A DNA stretch of 64,000 bases from Leptospira bourretii (GCF_004770145.1 NZ_RQFW01000012.1:62001-126000); one strand, 5' to 3'. Counted from the first letter of the stretch, positions 1 to 8,636 are shown. The notes: generated from the sequence alone by a model not told the origin. Made by a program: numbers and translations.

Positions 1-511
1 AATCTTTGAAAATTCCGCGGAAGTTTTCATGATCTTCTGAAAGACCATAAGCACCGAAGTGTCCAAGATCAACGATCTTGTCTACAATCGCTTCGTAGTT
101 TTCCATTTTGGATGCTGCTTCTACGTAAGTATTGATTTCATCAGAAAAAAGTTTGGAGAATAGTTCTTGGTATGTGAGTTCATACTCTGCAGGGCGAGCT
201 GCGAGTTCCGAACGAATGTTGGAAACAGTTTCAGCCGCAAAAGTAAGGGCCATTTTCTGTTCCATCTCGCCAGTTCCCTTGGAAGCATCCCAAGCATAAA
301 CGATAAAGTTCTCAGCAACACGTTGTTGAGCGGTCATCCAAGCCAATTGGTAAAACACATGTTGTGTTTTGTCCATTTTGCTTACGGATACTTTGCCGTT
401 GTCGGAATTTTTCAGAGCGAGTCGTTTGGTTACATCATTGAGGAGGGCGGCTTGAGCACTAAGAGCCTTCTCCGCCTGGGATTTTTCGAGTTTCACTGCC
501 GTTGCGGTCAT
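1..511 (-). CDS. N-terminal part of a probable acyl-CoA dehydrogenase family protein (runs off the window)
   Basis: An open frame of 170 codons begins with ATG at 511 and is still open at base 2, so the gene is cut by the window edge. An AGGA-type ribosome binding site lies about 11 bases before the ATG. The visible part is an all-helical region rich in Ala, Glu and Lys. The order of features (helical N-terminal segment with YQLAWMTAQQR near residue 54, ending in LGHFGAYGLSEDHENFR) resembles the N-terminal extension I recall from a group of large bacterial acyl-CoA dehydrogenases in which the dehydrogenase domain follows. No catalytic region is inside the window, so the function is an inference. 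It is transcribed divergently from ruvC across a 132-bp gap. Confidence 0.5.
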   Translation of the reverse strand, partial: MTATAVKLEKSQAEKALSAQAALLNDVTKRLALKNSDNGKVSVSKMDKTQHVFYQLAWMTAQQRVAENFIVYAWDASKGTGEMEQKMALTFAAETVSNIRSELAARPAEYELTYQELFSKLFSDEINTYVEAASKMENYEAIVDKIVDLGHFGAYGLSEDHENFRGIFKD

Positions 512-643
512 GTGTTTAACGTTCCTGCGGTGGTTTTCTTCCACTATACGGAAAGAAAGTACCTTGTCATTTTCATTTTTAGACTAGGTTTTGGGTCGGT
601 GCGGGCCAAACTGGGCAAAAGTTGCGGTTAAGGAAAGAAATTA

Positions 644-1120
644 TTGAAAATCATCGGCATTGACCCTGGATCCCACCGTGTGGGGTATGCAATTCTTTCC
701 TTTCCTGAAGGATTGCGTCGTAACCCCGAACTGTTAACTTACGGAACCATTGAAGTGGCTCCGAAAACCCCTTCTCCTACCAACCTCCTCCAAATCCGCA
801 AGGAACTGATGGATATCCTCACCGAATTCCAACCGGAGGCGGCCGCGGTCGAAGAACTCTTCTTTGTTCAGAACACAACGACCGGAATGAAGGTCTCCGA
901 ATCTCGCGGGGTCATCTTACTTTCCCTCGGCGAAAAACAAATTCCTGTGGTATCACTGACAGCAACGCAAATCAAAAAAGGAATCTCCGCCAAAGGGAAT
1001 GCCACCAAAAAAGAAGTCCGGGCAGCCATCCAAATGATTTTAGGATTTAAAGATCTGAAAGGCCACGACGACTCTTGGGACGCCATCGCTTGTGCCTTTG
1101 TGGGTCGATCTTTAGTTTGA
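644..1120 (+). CDS. ruvC: Crossover junction endodeoxyribonuclease RuvC
   Basis: RuvC is the Holliday-junction resolvase that cuts four-way DNA junctions together with RuvAB in recombinational repair. The 158-residue protein has the RNase H-like fold signature and all four acidic metal ligands expected of the family: D7 in GIDPG, E70 in AVEELFF, and the D143/D146 pair in HDDSWDA. Length is close to the E. coli enzyme (173). The start is a TTG at 644, preceded by AAGGAAAG at 631-637; no ATG fits better because the GIDPG motif is only three residues in. Its stop overlaps the stop of the convergent SDR gene by 9 bp. Confidence 0.95.
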   Translation: MKIIGIDPGSHRVGYAILSFPEGLRRNPELLTYGTIEVAPKTPSPTNLLQIRKELMDILTEFQPEAAAVEELFFVQNTTTGMKVSESRGVILLSLGEKQIPVVSLTATQIKKGISAKGNATKKEVRAAIQMILGFKDLKGHDDSWDAIACAFVGRSLV

Positions 1121-1861
1121 TCCACTCCTTGCATTGTTCATAGACAAAAAGATTTCATTCTTTTGTTCCCGACTCGCATTTGCTGAAACAGTCGAAAATC
1201 CAGTGGTGATTTCTAAATCTCCATTTCTTAATCCACTGATCACACCGTCCGCATATTCATCCAAGTTGAGTCCCGCCGTATGCGTGTTAGGAATCCCTAA
1301 ATCCGTATCGACCATGGGAGGAGAAACTTCAATCACTTCAATCGGTTGGTTGCGAAATTGAAACCTTAAGGTCAAAGTAAAGGAATGTAATGCCGCTTTC
1401 GTTGCACTATACACCGGTGCATAAGCCAAAGGGATATGCGATAGTCCGGATGTTGTATTTAAAATCGCCGCATTTTTCTTTGCAAACAGGTGTTTAGCGA
1501 ATAACATCGAAAGATGAATGGGAGCTCCCAAATTTAAATCAATTTCTTTTCCCAAATCTGCCCAAGGTTCTAGTTCATTTAATTTAGGATAACGTTGGAT
1601 TCCTGCATTATTGAATAACACATTGAGTTCCGGAAAATCCTTTGTTGTTTCTTGGAATAATTTTTCTCTCTCTTCAGGCTTTGAAATATCACGAAGATAA
1701 GTCCCCCACCCAGGATAAGTTTTCCGAATCTCTTCCATTTTCTTTGCGCTGGTTCCGCAAACTAAAATTTGGTTTCCGAGACTGGAGAGTCGTTTTGCCA
1801 GAGCAAGTCCGATCCCACTTGTTCCTCCGGTGATGAGGATTGTATTTCCATTCAATTGCAT
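1112..1861 (-). CDS. Short-chain dehydrogenase/reductase (SDR family)
   Basis: A 249-residue classical SDR oxidoreductase, expected to be a cytoplasmic NAD(P)-dependent enzyme. The cofactor-binding TGGTSGIG lies at residues 11-18, NNAG at 84-87, the catalytic Ser near 138 and YSATK (Y151, K155) follow. It resembles the DltE-type subgroup of SDRs, whose substrates are mostly unknown. It is divergent from the TetR gene at 2001, and the 139-bp gap contains a palindrome, so the pair is probably a self-contained regulator/enzyme unit. Substrate cannot be read from sequence. Confidence 0.9.
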   Translation of the reverse strand: MQLNGNTILITGGTSGIGLALAKRLSSLGNQILVCGTSAKKMEEIRKTYPGWGTYLRDISKPEEREKLFQETTKDFPELNVLFNNAGIQRYPKLNELEPWADLGKEIDLNLGAPIHLSMLFAKHLFAKKNAAILNTTSGLSHIPLAYAPVYSATKAALHSFTLTLRFQFRNQPIEVIEVSPPMVDTDLGIPNTHTAGLNLDEYADGVISGLRNGDLEITTGFSTVSANASREQKNEIFLSMNNARSGSN

Positions 1862-1888
1862 AAATTTTTACCTTTTCCTTAGTTACAT

Positions 1889-1904
1889 TTACAATATTCT
1901 GTAA
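1889..1904. promoter_or_regulatory. Candidate TetR operator between SDR and TetR genes
   Basis: TTACA (1889-1893) and TGTAA (1900-1904) form an inverted repeat with a 6-base spacer, and extra GTTAC copies flank it on both sides (1882-1886 and 1905-1908). It lies just upstream of the SDR start at 1861, in the shared region of the divergent pair, which is where a local TetR repressor usually binds. No binding data can be seen. Confidence 0.45.
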
Positions 1905-2000
1905 GTTACAAAAAGTCAAGTCCGTAAGTTTTGAAACTAACATTTTTTTCATTTTGTAATTTGAGATTGACCCCCTGGATTTCGATCCGATCCTTTCCTT

Positions 2001-2591
2001 ATGCCAAGAACCGGTCTCACAGCCTCGGAAATCCAAGACAAAGCGGTGGAAATTGCCATAGGCGAAATGCGGGCCAAAGGTTTTGAAAAGGTTCGTCTGG
2101 TGGATGTAGCCAAAGAAATGGGGATTAGCCATGCGGCCCTCTACTCTCATTTTCAAGACAAAACAGCTCTTTTTGATGCTGTTTCCGAACGTTGGCTTGT
2201 GAAGTTAGATGAAAAACAGGATTTGCTGGTAAAAGAAAAACGAGACCCCATCCAAAAGATCCTCACTTGGTTTCTAAATCTCCACCGAATGAAATTGGAA
2301 AAGGTAAATCTTGATCCTGAGTTGTATAAGGCTTTTGATATGGCAGCAGAAGAGTCCAAACCCTTTATCCAAACTCATTTGACCAATATGCGAATCCAAA
2401 TGGCTAGTTTGGTCACAGAAGCCATAAACCAAAAGAAGATCAAAAAAAGAGATGTGAATTTGGTGGCAGAAATTCTGATTTCGGCAGGAACTGCTTTCAC
2501 TCACCCAAAACTTGTGGCCCAACACTGTCATGAGAACAGAGAGTCGTTGTTAGTGGAAACGATTGAAGCGGTATTGAAGGGACTAGGTTGA
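2001..2591 (+). CDS. TetR/AcrR family transcriptional regulator
   Basis: A 196-residue protein with an N-terminal TetR helix-turn-helix at about residues 28-54 (VRLVDVAKEMGISHAALYSHF) and an all-helical ligand-binding C-terminal domain of low similarity to anything I recognise. It is divergent from the SDR gene and probably represses that gene and itself through the palindrome at 1889-1904. The ligand is unknown. Confidence 0.9.
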   Translation: MPRTGLTASEIQDKAVEIAIGEMRAKGFEKVRLVDVAKEMGISHAALYSHFQDKTALFDAVSERWLVKLDEKQDLLVKEKRDPIQKILTWFLNLHRMKLEKVNLDPELYKAFDMAAEESKPFIQTHLTNMRIQMASLVTEAINQKKIKKRDVNLVAEILISAGTAFTHPKLVAQHCHENRESLLVETIEAVLKGLG

Positions 2592-2595
2592 GATG

Positions 2596-2631
2596 GTGAT
2601 CAATGTAGAAACGAAACTGTCCACTGATCAC
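2596..2631. terminator. Inverted repeat between convergent genes (possible terminator)
   Basis: GTGATCA (2596-2602) pairs with TGATCAC (2625-2631) just past the TetR stop and before the end of the convergent DUF1697 gene. The plus-strand side is followed by A-rich and then T-rich sequence rather than an immediate T-tract, so it is a weak candidate. Confidence 0.3.
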
Positions 2632-2653
2632 TAAAAAGAAAATAAGTTTTTTT

Positions 2654-3184
2654 TTACTCTTTTTCTCCTGCTAAAAACCTAGCCGTGTTCACATTGCGTA
2701 TTGTCATTGTCTGATACAATTTATGACTGATTAATTTGGCAAGTTGGCTTTTGTTTACATTTTCTCTTTTGATATTCCAAATGATCGCACCTTTAATATA
2801 ACGAATATCGAGATAGTCCATTTTAAGTGGAAGTTCCTCGATGATTTTTTTGGAATCTGCTTCTGGAAACAAGTAAGCAATATCCGTCCTTTGCGTGTCA
2901 TCGTTTTGCCATTCCTCTGGGATCGCTTTGGCAATTTTTTTCATTTCTTTTTCTGTCTTCACAAGAGTGGGGATTTCGAAATCAAAAGTTTTTTCAAAAG
3001 CCTTTATAATTTTTGCGAGAACCGTTTTTTGATCATCTTCTGATTCAAAAATGATATTCCCTGAGTTGATATAAGTAGAAACTTTCGTATAACCAAAGGA
3101 TTCAAAAAGTGTTCGAAGTTTTTTCATTTCGACCTTTCTGTTTCCTCCTACATTGATTCCTCTGAGTAGTGCGATGTATTTCAT
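2654..3184 (-). CDS. DUF1697 family protein
   Basis: A 176-residue protein of the DUF1697 family, recognised by the N-terminal [14 protein letters not shown] and the following [21 protein letters not shown] block that defines the family. The length is typical. No biochemical role is established for this family. The gene stands alone, convergent with the TetR gene. One arm of a short inverted repeat that brackets the neighbouring HigA/Mrr module starts only 4 bp upstream of its ATG. Confidence 0.85.
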   Translation of the reverse strand: MKYIALLRGINVGGNRKVEMKKLRTLFESFGYTKVSTYINSGNIIFESEDDQKTVLAKIIKAFEKTFDFEIPTLVKTEKEMKKIAKAIPEEWQNDDTQRTDIAYLFPEADSKKIIEELPLKMDYLDIRYIKGAIIWNIKRENVNKSQLAKLISHKLYQTMTIRNVNTARFLAGEKE

Positions 3185-3187
3185 GGT

Positions 3188-3202
3188 GGTGTTAGGTGTC
3201 GT
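3188..3202 (+). repeat. Right inverted-repeat arm next to HigA/Mrr module
   Basis: GGTGTTAGGTGTCGT is the near reverse complement of the segment at 4507-4526. The core GTTAGGT fits the GTTRRRY consensus of integron R' boxes, but a complete attC site is not seen here. Confidence 0.4.
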
Positions 3203-3224
3203 CCGACTATGTAATTACAAAGAA

Positions 3225-3530
3225 TTAAGATGCTATTGCTAAATCTTTGTAATTGTGAATGCCGTTAAATTCTTTTTGCTTTTTCAACATTTCTTCTTCC
3301 AGATCATAATCATTTTGTAAACCAAGCCAGAATTGAGGAGTAGTTCCGAAGAATTTTGATAAACGTATTGCCGTATCAGCGGAAACTGATCTTTTATAGA
3401 TTAGAATTTGACTGATTCTAGTTTGGGAAATACCAGTTTCCTTTGCAAGTCGATAGGCAGTAATTTTTAATGGAGTAAGAAACTCTTCCGATAGTATTTG
3501 TCCAGGATGTATGTTTGCTAAACGTTTCAT
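3225..3530 (-). CDS. HigA-type antitoxin / XRE-family HTH protein
   Basis: A 101-residue helix-turn-helix protein of the HigA (VapI) addiction-module antidote family. It opens with RLANIHPGQILSEEFL, a hallmark of the family, followed by the HTH (ITAYRLAKETGISQTRISQIL) and the FFGTTPQFWLGLQ block. I chose the ATG at 3530 because the family normally starts just before the IHPG motif; a TTG at 3560 would add ten residues. Normally this antitoxin pairs with a small HigB RNase, but none is present: the gene lies 30 bp behind the Mrr restriction gene. It may act as a transcriptional regulator of that gene or be an orphan antitoxin. Confidence 0.85.
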   Translation of the reverse strand: MKRLANIHPGQILSEEFLTPLKITAYRLAKETGISQTRISQILIYKRSVSADTAIRLSKFFGTTPQFWLGLQNDYDLEEEMLKKQKEFNGIHNYKDLAIAS

Positions 3531-3560
3531 ATTTTTACCGTTATCCGTATTCTCAAACAA

Positions 3561-4418
3561 TTAAAGATCATTAAACCAATCTCTATTAATTTCAACTTTT
3601 TCCACAATTTCGATTTCTAAACCTAACTGAAGTTCTTTTAATTTATCTATTAATGCATCTCCATCGATCAAATCAATAGGTGGAGCCCCGTCTCGTGTTG
3701 CTTCCTTAATAGCTTCTCTTGTAAACGAACTTGTTGTTACGAACAAACCTTTATCAGCTCGACCCTGTAAGGCACCTCTAAAATCTCGAATTTCAGATGC
3801 AGAAACAGAATTATTGCGGTATCTTTTGCATTGGAATAATACATTAAAACTTATAAATCCAGCTATTCTAAAAATTCCTTTTCCATCAATTCCACCATCA
3901 CCACTCTTGCCTGTTACTTCAACTTGATGAAATCCGGATTCTCTGAGAATTCTTTTAAACAATCGCTCAAATGCATCAGGTTTGATTGCAAACAGTATTT
4001 CTTTTAAACCATTTCTCCAATTCCTGAATTCTTCTGGTGCATCGAGATCGTTAGTTTCGAAATCCTCAATTTCTTCTTTTTCTTTTCTTTCTACTTTAGT
4101 TAAAGACCTTACATGGGAAACGATATCTTTGGGATTTAATCGATTAGCATTCTTACTTTCACTAGTAAGCGACCAAACACCTCTTGATGAATTTTCCAAC
4201 ATACCCGCACGTTTGAGGTAAGTTCTTGTCCATGCCAAACGATACTCAACCTCGCTACGAGACCCTTTCTCACCATGAGGAATTTCTAGTACATCATTAG
4301 AAAGTTCCATTATCGCAAATACTCTTTCGTTTATTTCTTCTATGGTTCCCGATCCTCCTAATTCTTTTAACGCAGAAATTAAAGGATTCATCATTTCGTC
4401 ATAAGTTGGAATTTTCAT
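3561..4418 (-). CDS. mrr: Mrr-family restriction endonuclease (type IV-like)
   Basis: Mrr enzymes cut methylated foreign DNA without a partner methylase. The 285-residue protein has the N-terminal Mrr winged-helix domain (residues 1-88, beginning KIPTYDEMMNPLISAL) and a C-terminal PD-(D/E)XK-like nuclease domain (about 145-265). The nuclease motif is visible as GDGGIDG (D174/D178) followed by QCKRY (Q196, K198), the usual Mrr catalytic set. It is first in a two-gene unit with the HigA-type protein. Flanking inverted repeats suggest acquisition as a module. The protein appears full length and intact. Confidence 0.92.
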   Translation of the reverse strand: MKIPTYDEMMNPLISALKELGGSGTIEEINERVFAIMELSNDVLEIPHGEKGSRSEVEYRLAWTRTYLKRAGMLENSSRGVWSLTSESKNANRLNPKDIVSHVRSLTKVERKEKEEIEDFETNDLDAPEEFRNWRNGLKEILFAIKPDAFERLFKRILRESGFHQVEVTGKSGDGGIDGKGIFRIAGFISFNVLFQCKRYRNNSVSASEIRDFRGALQGRADKGLFVTTSSFTREAIKEATRDGAPPIDLIDGDALIDKLKELQLGLEIEIVEKVEINRDWFNDL

Positions 4419-4506
4419 TTTATTATTAAATTATTATTTAGAGCGGTAAGATTTAACATCGTCTTAATATTATACATTAAACTTTAGTTCTGTACTTTAT
4501 CCTAAT

Positions 4507-4526
4507 ACGACAGCCTAACCAACACC
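4507..4526 (+). repeat. Left inverted-repeat arm next to HigA/Mrr module
   Basis: ACGACAGCCTAACCAACACC pairs imperfectly with the arm at 3188-3202 (shared ACGACA, CCTAAC and ACACC blocks). GCCTAAC at 4513-4519 fits the RYYYAAC consensus of integron R'' boxes. It lies about 90 bp upstream of the Mrr start codon. Confidence 0.4.
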
Positions 4527-4556
4527 ATCTTATTTAAAATGTATCTAAATACTTTC

Positions 4557-5597
4557 CTATGGCCTTGGGCAAACCAAAAGGAAATCTTCAAACACTTGCG
4601 AAATCAAAAGTTTGTTTTTGAAAACAAGTCCCGTACTTCCGGCTGAAATTTCTGCACCTTCATTGGCATACACTTCAGTGACTTCTTTGTTCTCTGGATT
4701 GATTTTAAAAACACGAGTGGGTGCTAGATTCGTTCGATTCATCACATGACGAATGAATTTATAGGTTGAATCATGGGCCGCAAGCCATAACATTCCATTT
4801 TCATCTTCTAAAATATTATCGGGGCCCGCACCTATGGCGATGGATTCCAAATACTTTAAATTGATCTTTCCACCACTTCGTTCCACTTGATACACACGAA
4901 TGGCTTTTTCAGAAAATACAGATCTGTATAAGAGTTCTTCATTTCCTTTTTTACGAATATATATTCCATTACCAAGCATAACAGGGACATTTAAGGCCTG
5001 GAAAGTTTTTCCATCATAATAAGATACATCTGCTCTTCCGCTGCGAACGATCATGTCCCAGTACTTACGAAAGGCATTACTAGTTCCATTGTCATTGGAA
5101 ACAAAAATCTCTCCGGCTTCGTTCATAAAAATATCATTAGGACTTGTGAGAGTGGGATCACTCAAAGTTTTTGTATAGGTCCATTTGCCTGACTTAGAAC
5201 GTTCAAAAATTTCAAGGGTATGTGGATTCTCATCCACTAGGGTATGGGAAATCACAGCTAGGGTATCAACACCGTTTACTTTCGCATAACTGATACCATG
5301 TGGACGAAAATTTTCAGGATAATTGGTTTCAATTTTTTTTGCTTCTAATTTTCCATTCGGGTTAGCGAAAGAAACTTCAAACAAAGCTCCGATATCTTTT
5401 AGTCCATTGCGGCGTTCATGGGAAGAAACAATGACTGTAGATGTATCACGGATGAGATCCAAATCTTCCGGGCCAGGAGTTCCTGGAATTCGTTCGCAGC
5501 CAGCAATGGGTTTTTCTTGGATGGGGCTACTGCAATTCGCAAACAAGAAAACAAGGGTCAAAATGGTGAAGAGATTCCTTAGGGTTTTTACGCGCAT
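4557..5597 (-). CDS. Lipoprotein of the SMP-30/paraoxonase-like beta-propeller family
   Basis: A 346-residue protein with a lipoprotein signal peptide (lipobox region LFANC, Cys at about 22) and a body resembling six-bladed beta-propeller proteins of the SMP-30/gluconolactonase and arylesterase groups: GPEDLDLIRDT near the start, LTSPNDIFMNEAGEIFVSND in the middle and GAGPDNILEDENGMLWLAAHD later. Related enzymes are Ca2+-dependent lactonases or esterases; whether this one is active is unknown. It is divergent from the small gene at 5696. Confidence 0.75.
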   Translation of the reverse strand: MRVKTLRNLFTILTLVFLFANCSSPIQEKPIAGCERIPGTPGPEDLDLIRDTSTVIVSSHERRNGLKDIGALFEVSFANPNGKLEAKKIETNYPENFRPHGISYAKVNGVDTLAVISHTLVDENPHTLEIFERSKSGKWTYTKTLSDPTLTSPNDIFMNEAGEIFVSNDNGTSNAFRKYWDMIVRSGRADVSYYDGKTFQALNVPVMLGNGIYIRKKGNEELLYRSVFSEKAIRVYQVERSGGKINLKYLESIAIGAGPDNILEDENGMLWLAAHDSTYKFIRHVMNRTNLAPTRVFKINPENKEVTEVYANEGAEISAGSTGLVFKNKLLISQVFEDFLLVCPRP

Positions 5598-5695
5598 CCG
5601 ACCATTTTAGCCCAGGAATTCAGAATCCTCCAGAAAATTCTTTCTGGACATTATTGTGCACTGCAAAATAATGGAGAGAGAAGGAGTAACATCCG

Positions 5696-5986
5696 ATGAG
5701 CAATGTGGAAAACAAGCTGCAAGATATCGTAAATGCTGGGATTGGCGCCGTAAAAACTTCCAAAGAAGTCTGGGAGAAACTGGTCGTTGACCTAAACGAG
5801 AAAAAAAGCAAATTTGAAACAAACTTTCAAAAGTTGAAAGAACAAGGCGAAAGTGATACGAGTGACAATGCCCTAAAAGTAAAAATGGGTGTGGCTTGGG
5901 GAATCGTTCGTTTTGATGAAATCAAAGACAACGTAGTAAAATATTTAGATAAAGTGAAAGAAGGAAACCAAAACAAACCTTCTTAA
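5696..5986 (+). CDS. Small phasin-like helical protein
   Basis: A 96-residue, highly charged, predicted all-helical protein without a signal peptide. A strong GGAGAGAGAAGGAG Shine-Dalgarno stretch precedes the ATG. The pattern (ALKVKMGVAWGIVRFDEI at about 58-75 after a Lys/Glu-rich helix) is like the short phasin-related proteins common in Leptospira. Phasins coat polyhydroxyalkanoate granules, but the short spirochaetal relatives have no proven role. Followed by a rho-independent terminator. Confidence 0.6.
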   Translation: MSNVENKLQDIVNAGIGAVKTSKEVWEKLVVDLNEKKSKFETNFQKLKEQGESDTSDNALKVKMGVAWGIVRFDEIKDNVVKYLDKVKEGNQNKPS

Positions 5987-6026
5987 GATTTAGTTTTTTT
6001 TGTATCTCACCATCCTGAATTTTCTT

Positions 6027-6061
6027 CCGGCAGGTTTGTTCGCAGGCCTGCTGGGTTTTTT
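6027..6061 (+). terminator. Rho-independent terminator
   Basis: CCGGCAGG (6027-6034) pairs with CCTGCTGG (6047-6054), an 8-bp stem with one G-T pair, followed by a T-tract at 6056-6061. It sits 40 bp past the stop of the phasin-like gene. Confidence 0.75.
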
Positions 6062-6080
6062 AAATCAGAACTTTTGAACT

Positions 6081-6152
6081 TCGGAGTGACCGGATTTGAA
6101 CCGGCGACCCCTTGCCCCCCAGACAAGTGCGCTACCGCTGCGCTACACCCCG
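6081..6152 (-). tRNA. tRNA-Pro (anticodon GGG)
   Basis: The minus strand folds as a complete cloverleaf: acceptor CGGGGTG/CACTCCG with one G-T pair, D arm GCGC-loop-GCGC, anticodon stem CTTGT/GCAAG with loop CTGGGGG giving anticodon GGG, and a T arm with TTCAAAT loop. The discriminator base is A at 6081 and the CCA end is not encoded. Confidence 0.93.
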
Positions 6153-6215
6153 TGTTCTGGAATCCAAAAACCCTACGATCAACGCTCGGTCAAGTCTTAC
6201 TGATAATTTAGGAAA

Positions 6216-6704
6216 TCAAAGACCCAGATTGTCTGGAGAAATCGCCCAAATAATTTGACCATGTGCAAATCTCTCCCGAGCCACATTGATCGCAATGGTA
6301 GAACCAGGTTGGAAAATTAAATTTTCTGCTGCACCGGAATTTCCTAAAAGTTTTGCAGCAAAATACGTGATGTCTGGATTATGACCGACTAACAGAACTG
6401 TGTCGGAATTTGTAAAATTGACTAAACAAGAGATAATATCGCTACAACCTTTACCAGCTAATAGGTCATCGGAAGCCACCATTTCGCAACCATACTTTAA
6501 TTCTTCAGAAAGAATCTCAGCAGTGTGTTTGGTCCTTGTATAAGGACTATAATACACTTGTTTGACGGCTAAGGATGAGTTTTTGATAAACCTTCCGATT
6601 TTATGAATATCACTGACACCTTTGTCTGTTAGATCCCGCTGTGAATCGGAAATGGCTGGAGTTGCGTTTTCAGCCTCACCGTGACGAACCAAAATGATCT
6701 TCAT
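6216..6704 (-). CDS. SixA-like histidine phosphatase
   Basis: A 162-residue member of the histidine phosphatase (phosphoglycerate mutase) superfamily. The catalytic RHG lies at residues 7-9, right after the first strand, with YYSPYTRTKHTAEIL and the second catalytic VGHNPDI motif later. Its short length matches SixA, the phosphohistidine phosphatase that acts on histidine-containing phosphotransfer proteins, but a broader substrate is possible. I start it at the ATG at 6704, which has AGGAAG at the correct distance; an upstream frame to 6752 adds 16 residues with no family match. Divergent from rppH. Confidence 0.85.
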   Translation of the reverse strand: MKIILVRHGEAENATPAISDSQRDLTDKGVSDIHKIGRFIKNSSLAVKQVYYSPYTRTKHTAEILSEELKYGCEMVASDDLLAGKGCSDIISCLVNFTNSDTVLLVGHNPDITYFAAKLLGNSGAAENLIFQPGSTIAINVARERFAHGQIIWAISPDNLGL

Positions 6705-6803
6705 AGTACTTCCTAAGTCCAAGATTGGAACCACGGACTGGCGGAGAAACAAAAAATTAAGGAATTTCTTGCGAAAATGGCTGATAGAGCCATTCTAAGA
6801 AAT

Positions 6804-7295
6804 ATGACAGACAAACCCTACCGCAAAAATGTAGGCATGGTGGTTTTTAATTCTTTAGGCAAAGTAATTGTAGGGGAACGCGTACAATTCCCTGGTTCTT
6901 GGCAGTTTCCTCAAGGCGGAATCGATGAAGATGAGGATTATTTAGATGCCGCTAAACGAGAATTATATGAAGAATTGGGAGTCAAAAAAGCAATCTATGT
7001 AACGGAATATCCTGATTGGATTCCTTACGACTTTCCAAATTCTTTGGGTCTCAATTCTCATTTACAAAAATTTCGTGGGCAATTACAAAGATGGATTTTA
7101 TTTTATTGGAATGGAACTATTGATGAATGTGATTTGGTCCACCATGAACAAGAATTTTTAACAGTCCAATTTATGGAAATTGATGATACAATCCAATCGG
7201 TTGTCGAGTTCAAACGAGCCGTCTATGAGAAGTTTGTTCCTCTTTTTAAATCTGCCATTCAAAATTACATTGCAGAGAATTCAAAATCCAAGTAA
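6804..7295 (+). CDS. rppH: RNA pyrophosphohydrolase RppH (Nudix)
   Basis: RppH removes pyrophosphate from the 5' end of primary transcripts and so starts RNase E-type decay; related Nudix enzymes hydrolyse diadenosine polyphosphates. The Nudix box is complete (GGIDEDEDYLDAAKRELYEE plus LG), and the family context WQFPQGGIDE and the N-terminal PYRKNVGMVVFN are present. I prefer the ATG at 6804, which gives the family-type N-terminus; an in-frame ATG at 6777 with AAGGAA upstream would add nine residues. It is followed 21 bp later by acyP in the same direction. Confidence 0.88.
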   Translation: MTDKPYRKNVGMVVFNSLGKVIVGERVQFPGSWQFPQGGIDEDEDYLDAAKRELYEELGVKKAIYVTEYPDWIPYDFPNSLGLNSHLQKFRGQLQRWILFYWNGTIDECDLVHHEQEFLTVQFMEIDDTIQSVVEFKRAVYEKFVPLFKSAIQNYIAENSKSK

Positions 7296-7316
7296 GTTCT
7301 AGAAAGGAGACTATCT

Positions 7317-7604
7317 TTGGGAAAATCAGAAGAAGCAAGAGCGCGAATTTTAATACGGGGAACTGTACAAGGGGTCGGATTTCGTTACTATGTCCTCCAA
7401 AAAGCCCAAGAAATGAGACTCAAAGGTTATACTCAAAACTTACCCAATGGGGAAGTGGAAGCTGTTGTAGAAGGTGATAAACTTTTTATTGAAGATTTGT
7501 ACAGAGCCATGCAACGAGGACCTACAAAAGCAAAGGTAAAGGATCATGTCATTGAGTGGAGTGATCCAAAAAATCAATTCAGAACTTTTTTAATCAAAAA
7601 ATAA
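7317..7604 (+). CDS. acyP: Acylphosphatase
   Basis: A 95-residue acylphosphatase that hydrolyses carboxyl-phosphate bonds such as 1,3-bisphosphoglycerate or acetyl phosphate. The signature [11 protein letters not shown] contains the catalytic R23, and N41 in [11 protein letters not shown] is the second catalytic residue. The start is TTG at 7317, preceded by AAAGGAGA. It lies between rppH and the aldo-keto reductase, with a 1-bp gap to the latter, suggesting one transcript. Confidence 0.93.
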   Translation: MGKSEEARARILIRGTVQGVGFRYYVLQKAQEMRLKGYTQNLPNGEVEAVVEGDKLFIEDLYRAMQRGPTKAKVKDHVIEWSDPKNQFRTFLIKK

Positions 7605-7605
7605 C

Positions 7606-8622
7606 ATGAAAAAACGAAGACTTGGCAAAACAGGAATGGTGGTTTCCGAAATTTGTATGGGAACCATGACATTTGGCTCCTCGTGTAACGAAGATGAGGC
7701 GTTTCGAATTCTGGATCGTGCTTACGATGCCGGAATCGATTTTTATGATACAGCTGAAATTTATCCTGTTCCGCCGCAGAAATCTTGGGTGCATCGAACT
7801 GAAGAAATTTTTGGAAAGTGGCTCAAAACAAAACCTCGTGATGGTATCATCCTCGCAACAAAAGTGGCTGGCCCTGGTCACGGTTGGTTTAGTCCCCCAC
7901 TCCGTGAAGGAAAAACGGCATTAGACAAATACCATATCCGTCGTGCGATCGAAGGCTCCTTACAAAGATTAGGTGTTGAGACCATAGATTTATACCAAAC
8001 ACATTGGCCAGACCATGATGTATCCTATGACGAAACTATGGAAGTTTTGACTGAACTAAAAGAAGAAGGAAAAATTCGTTATGCAGGTTGTTCCAACGAA
8101 ACTTCTTTTGGGCTGATGAAAAGCCTTTGGACTTCCGACAAATACAATCTCATTCGTTATGATTCCATTCAAAATAACTTTTCCATATTAAACCGTCGTT
8201 TTGAAGATGAGCTAGCGCAAGTTTGCCGAAAAGAAGGAGTTTCTTTATTACCTTACTCTCCGCTTGCTGGTGGAGTCCTTACTGGAAAATATAACGGGTC
8301 TGTTCCTCCAGAAGGGGCACGATTTGTTCGTTATATGGCGGAGGGAGAGAGACAAAGAAGAATGTCGAATCGTTTCTTAAATGAAAACACTTTGGCATCC
8401 ACTGCGGAACTGTTAAAAATTGCTGAAAAATATGGGATGAGTGCCACTGTCCTTTCTGTCGCTTGGAGTAAACAACATGACTATGTTGCCTCTACGATCA
8501 TTGGAGCCAATACGGTAGCCCAACTGGAAGAGTCTTTAAAAGCAACCGATGTCATTTTATCTGATGAAATTCTATCGGAAATCAATCTTGTTTCAAAGAA
8601 GATCCAATACCCGATGGGTTAA
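7606..8622 (+). CDS. Aldo/keto reductase, Tas-like
   Basis: A 338-residue NADPH-dependent aldo-keto reductase of the (beta/alpha)8 barrel family. The catalytic tetrad is visible: D48, Y53 ([12 protein letters not shown]), K86 (LATKVAGPG) and H133 (YQTHWPDHD). The YPVPP and KVAGP segments are typical of the E. coli Tas subgroup. The C-terminal cofactor region ([18 protein letters not shown]) is present. The gene starts 1 bp after the acyP stop. Physiological substrate unknown. Confidence 0.9.
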   Translation: MKKRRLGKTGMVVSEICMGTMTFGSSCNEDEAFRILDRAYDAGIDFYDTAEIYPVPPQKSWVHRTEEIFGKWLKTKPRDGIILATKVAGPGHGWFSPPLREGKTALDKYHIRRAIEGSLQRLGVETIDLYQTHWPDHDVSYDETMEVLTELKEEGKIRYAGCSNETSFGLMKSLWTSDKYNLIRYDSIQNNFSILNRRFEDELAQVCRKEGVSLLPYSPLAGGVLTGKYNGSVPPEGARFVRYMAEGERQRRMSNRFLNENTLASTAELLKIAEKYGMSATVLSVAWSKQHDYVASTIIGANTVAQLEESLKATDVILSDEILSEINLVSKKIQYPMG

Positions 8623-8636
8623 GGAAAGTATAAACA

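Noticed and set aside
167..631. Plus-strand open frame of 154 codons
   Set aside because: It lies antisense to the acyl-CoA dehydrogenase-like gene, whose codon pattern and ribosome site are better; the frame has no family resemblance and many Cys/Phe typical of antisense frames.
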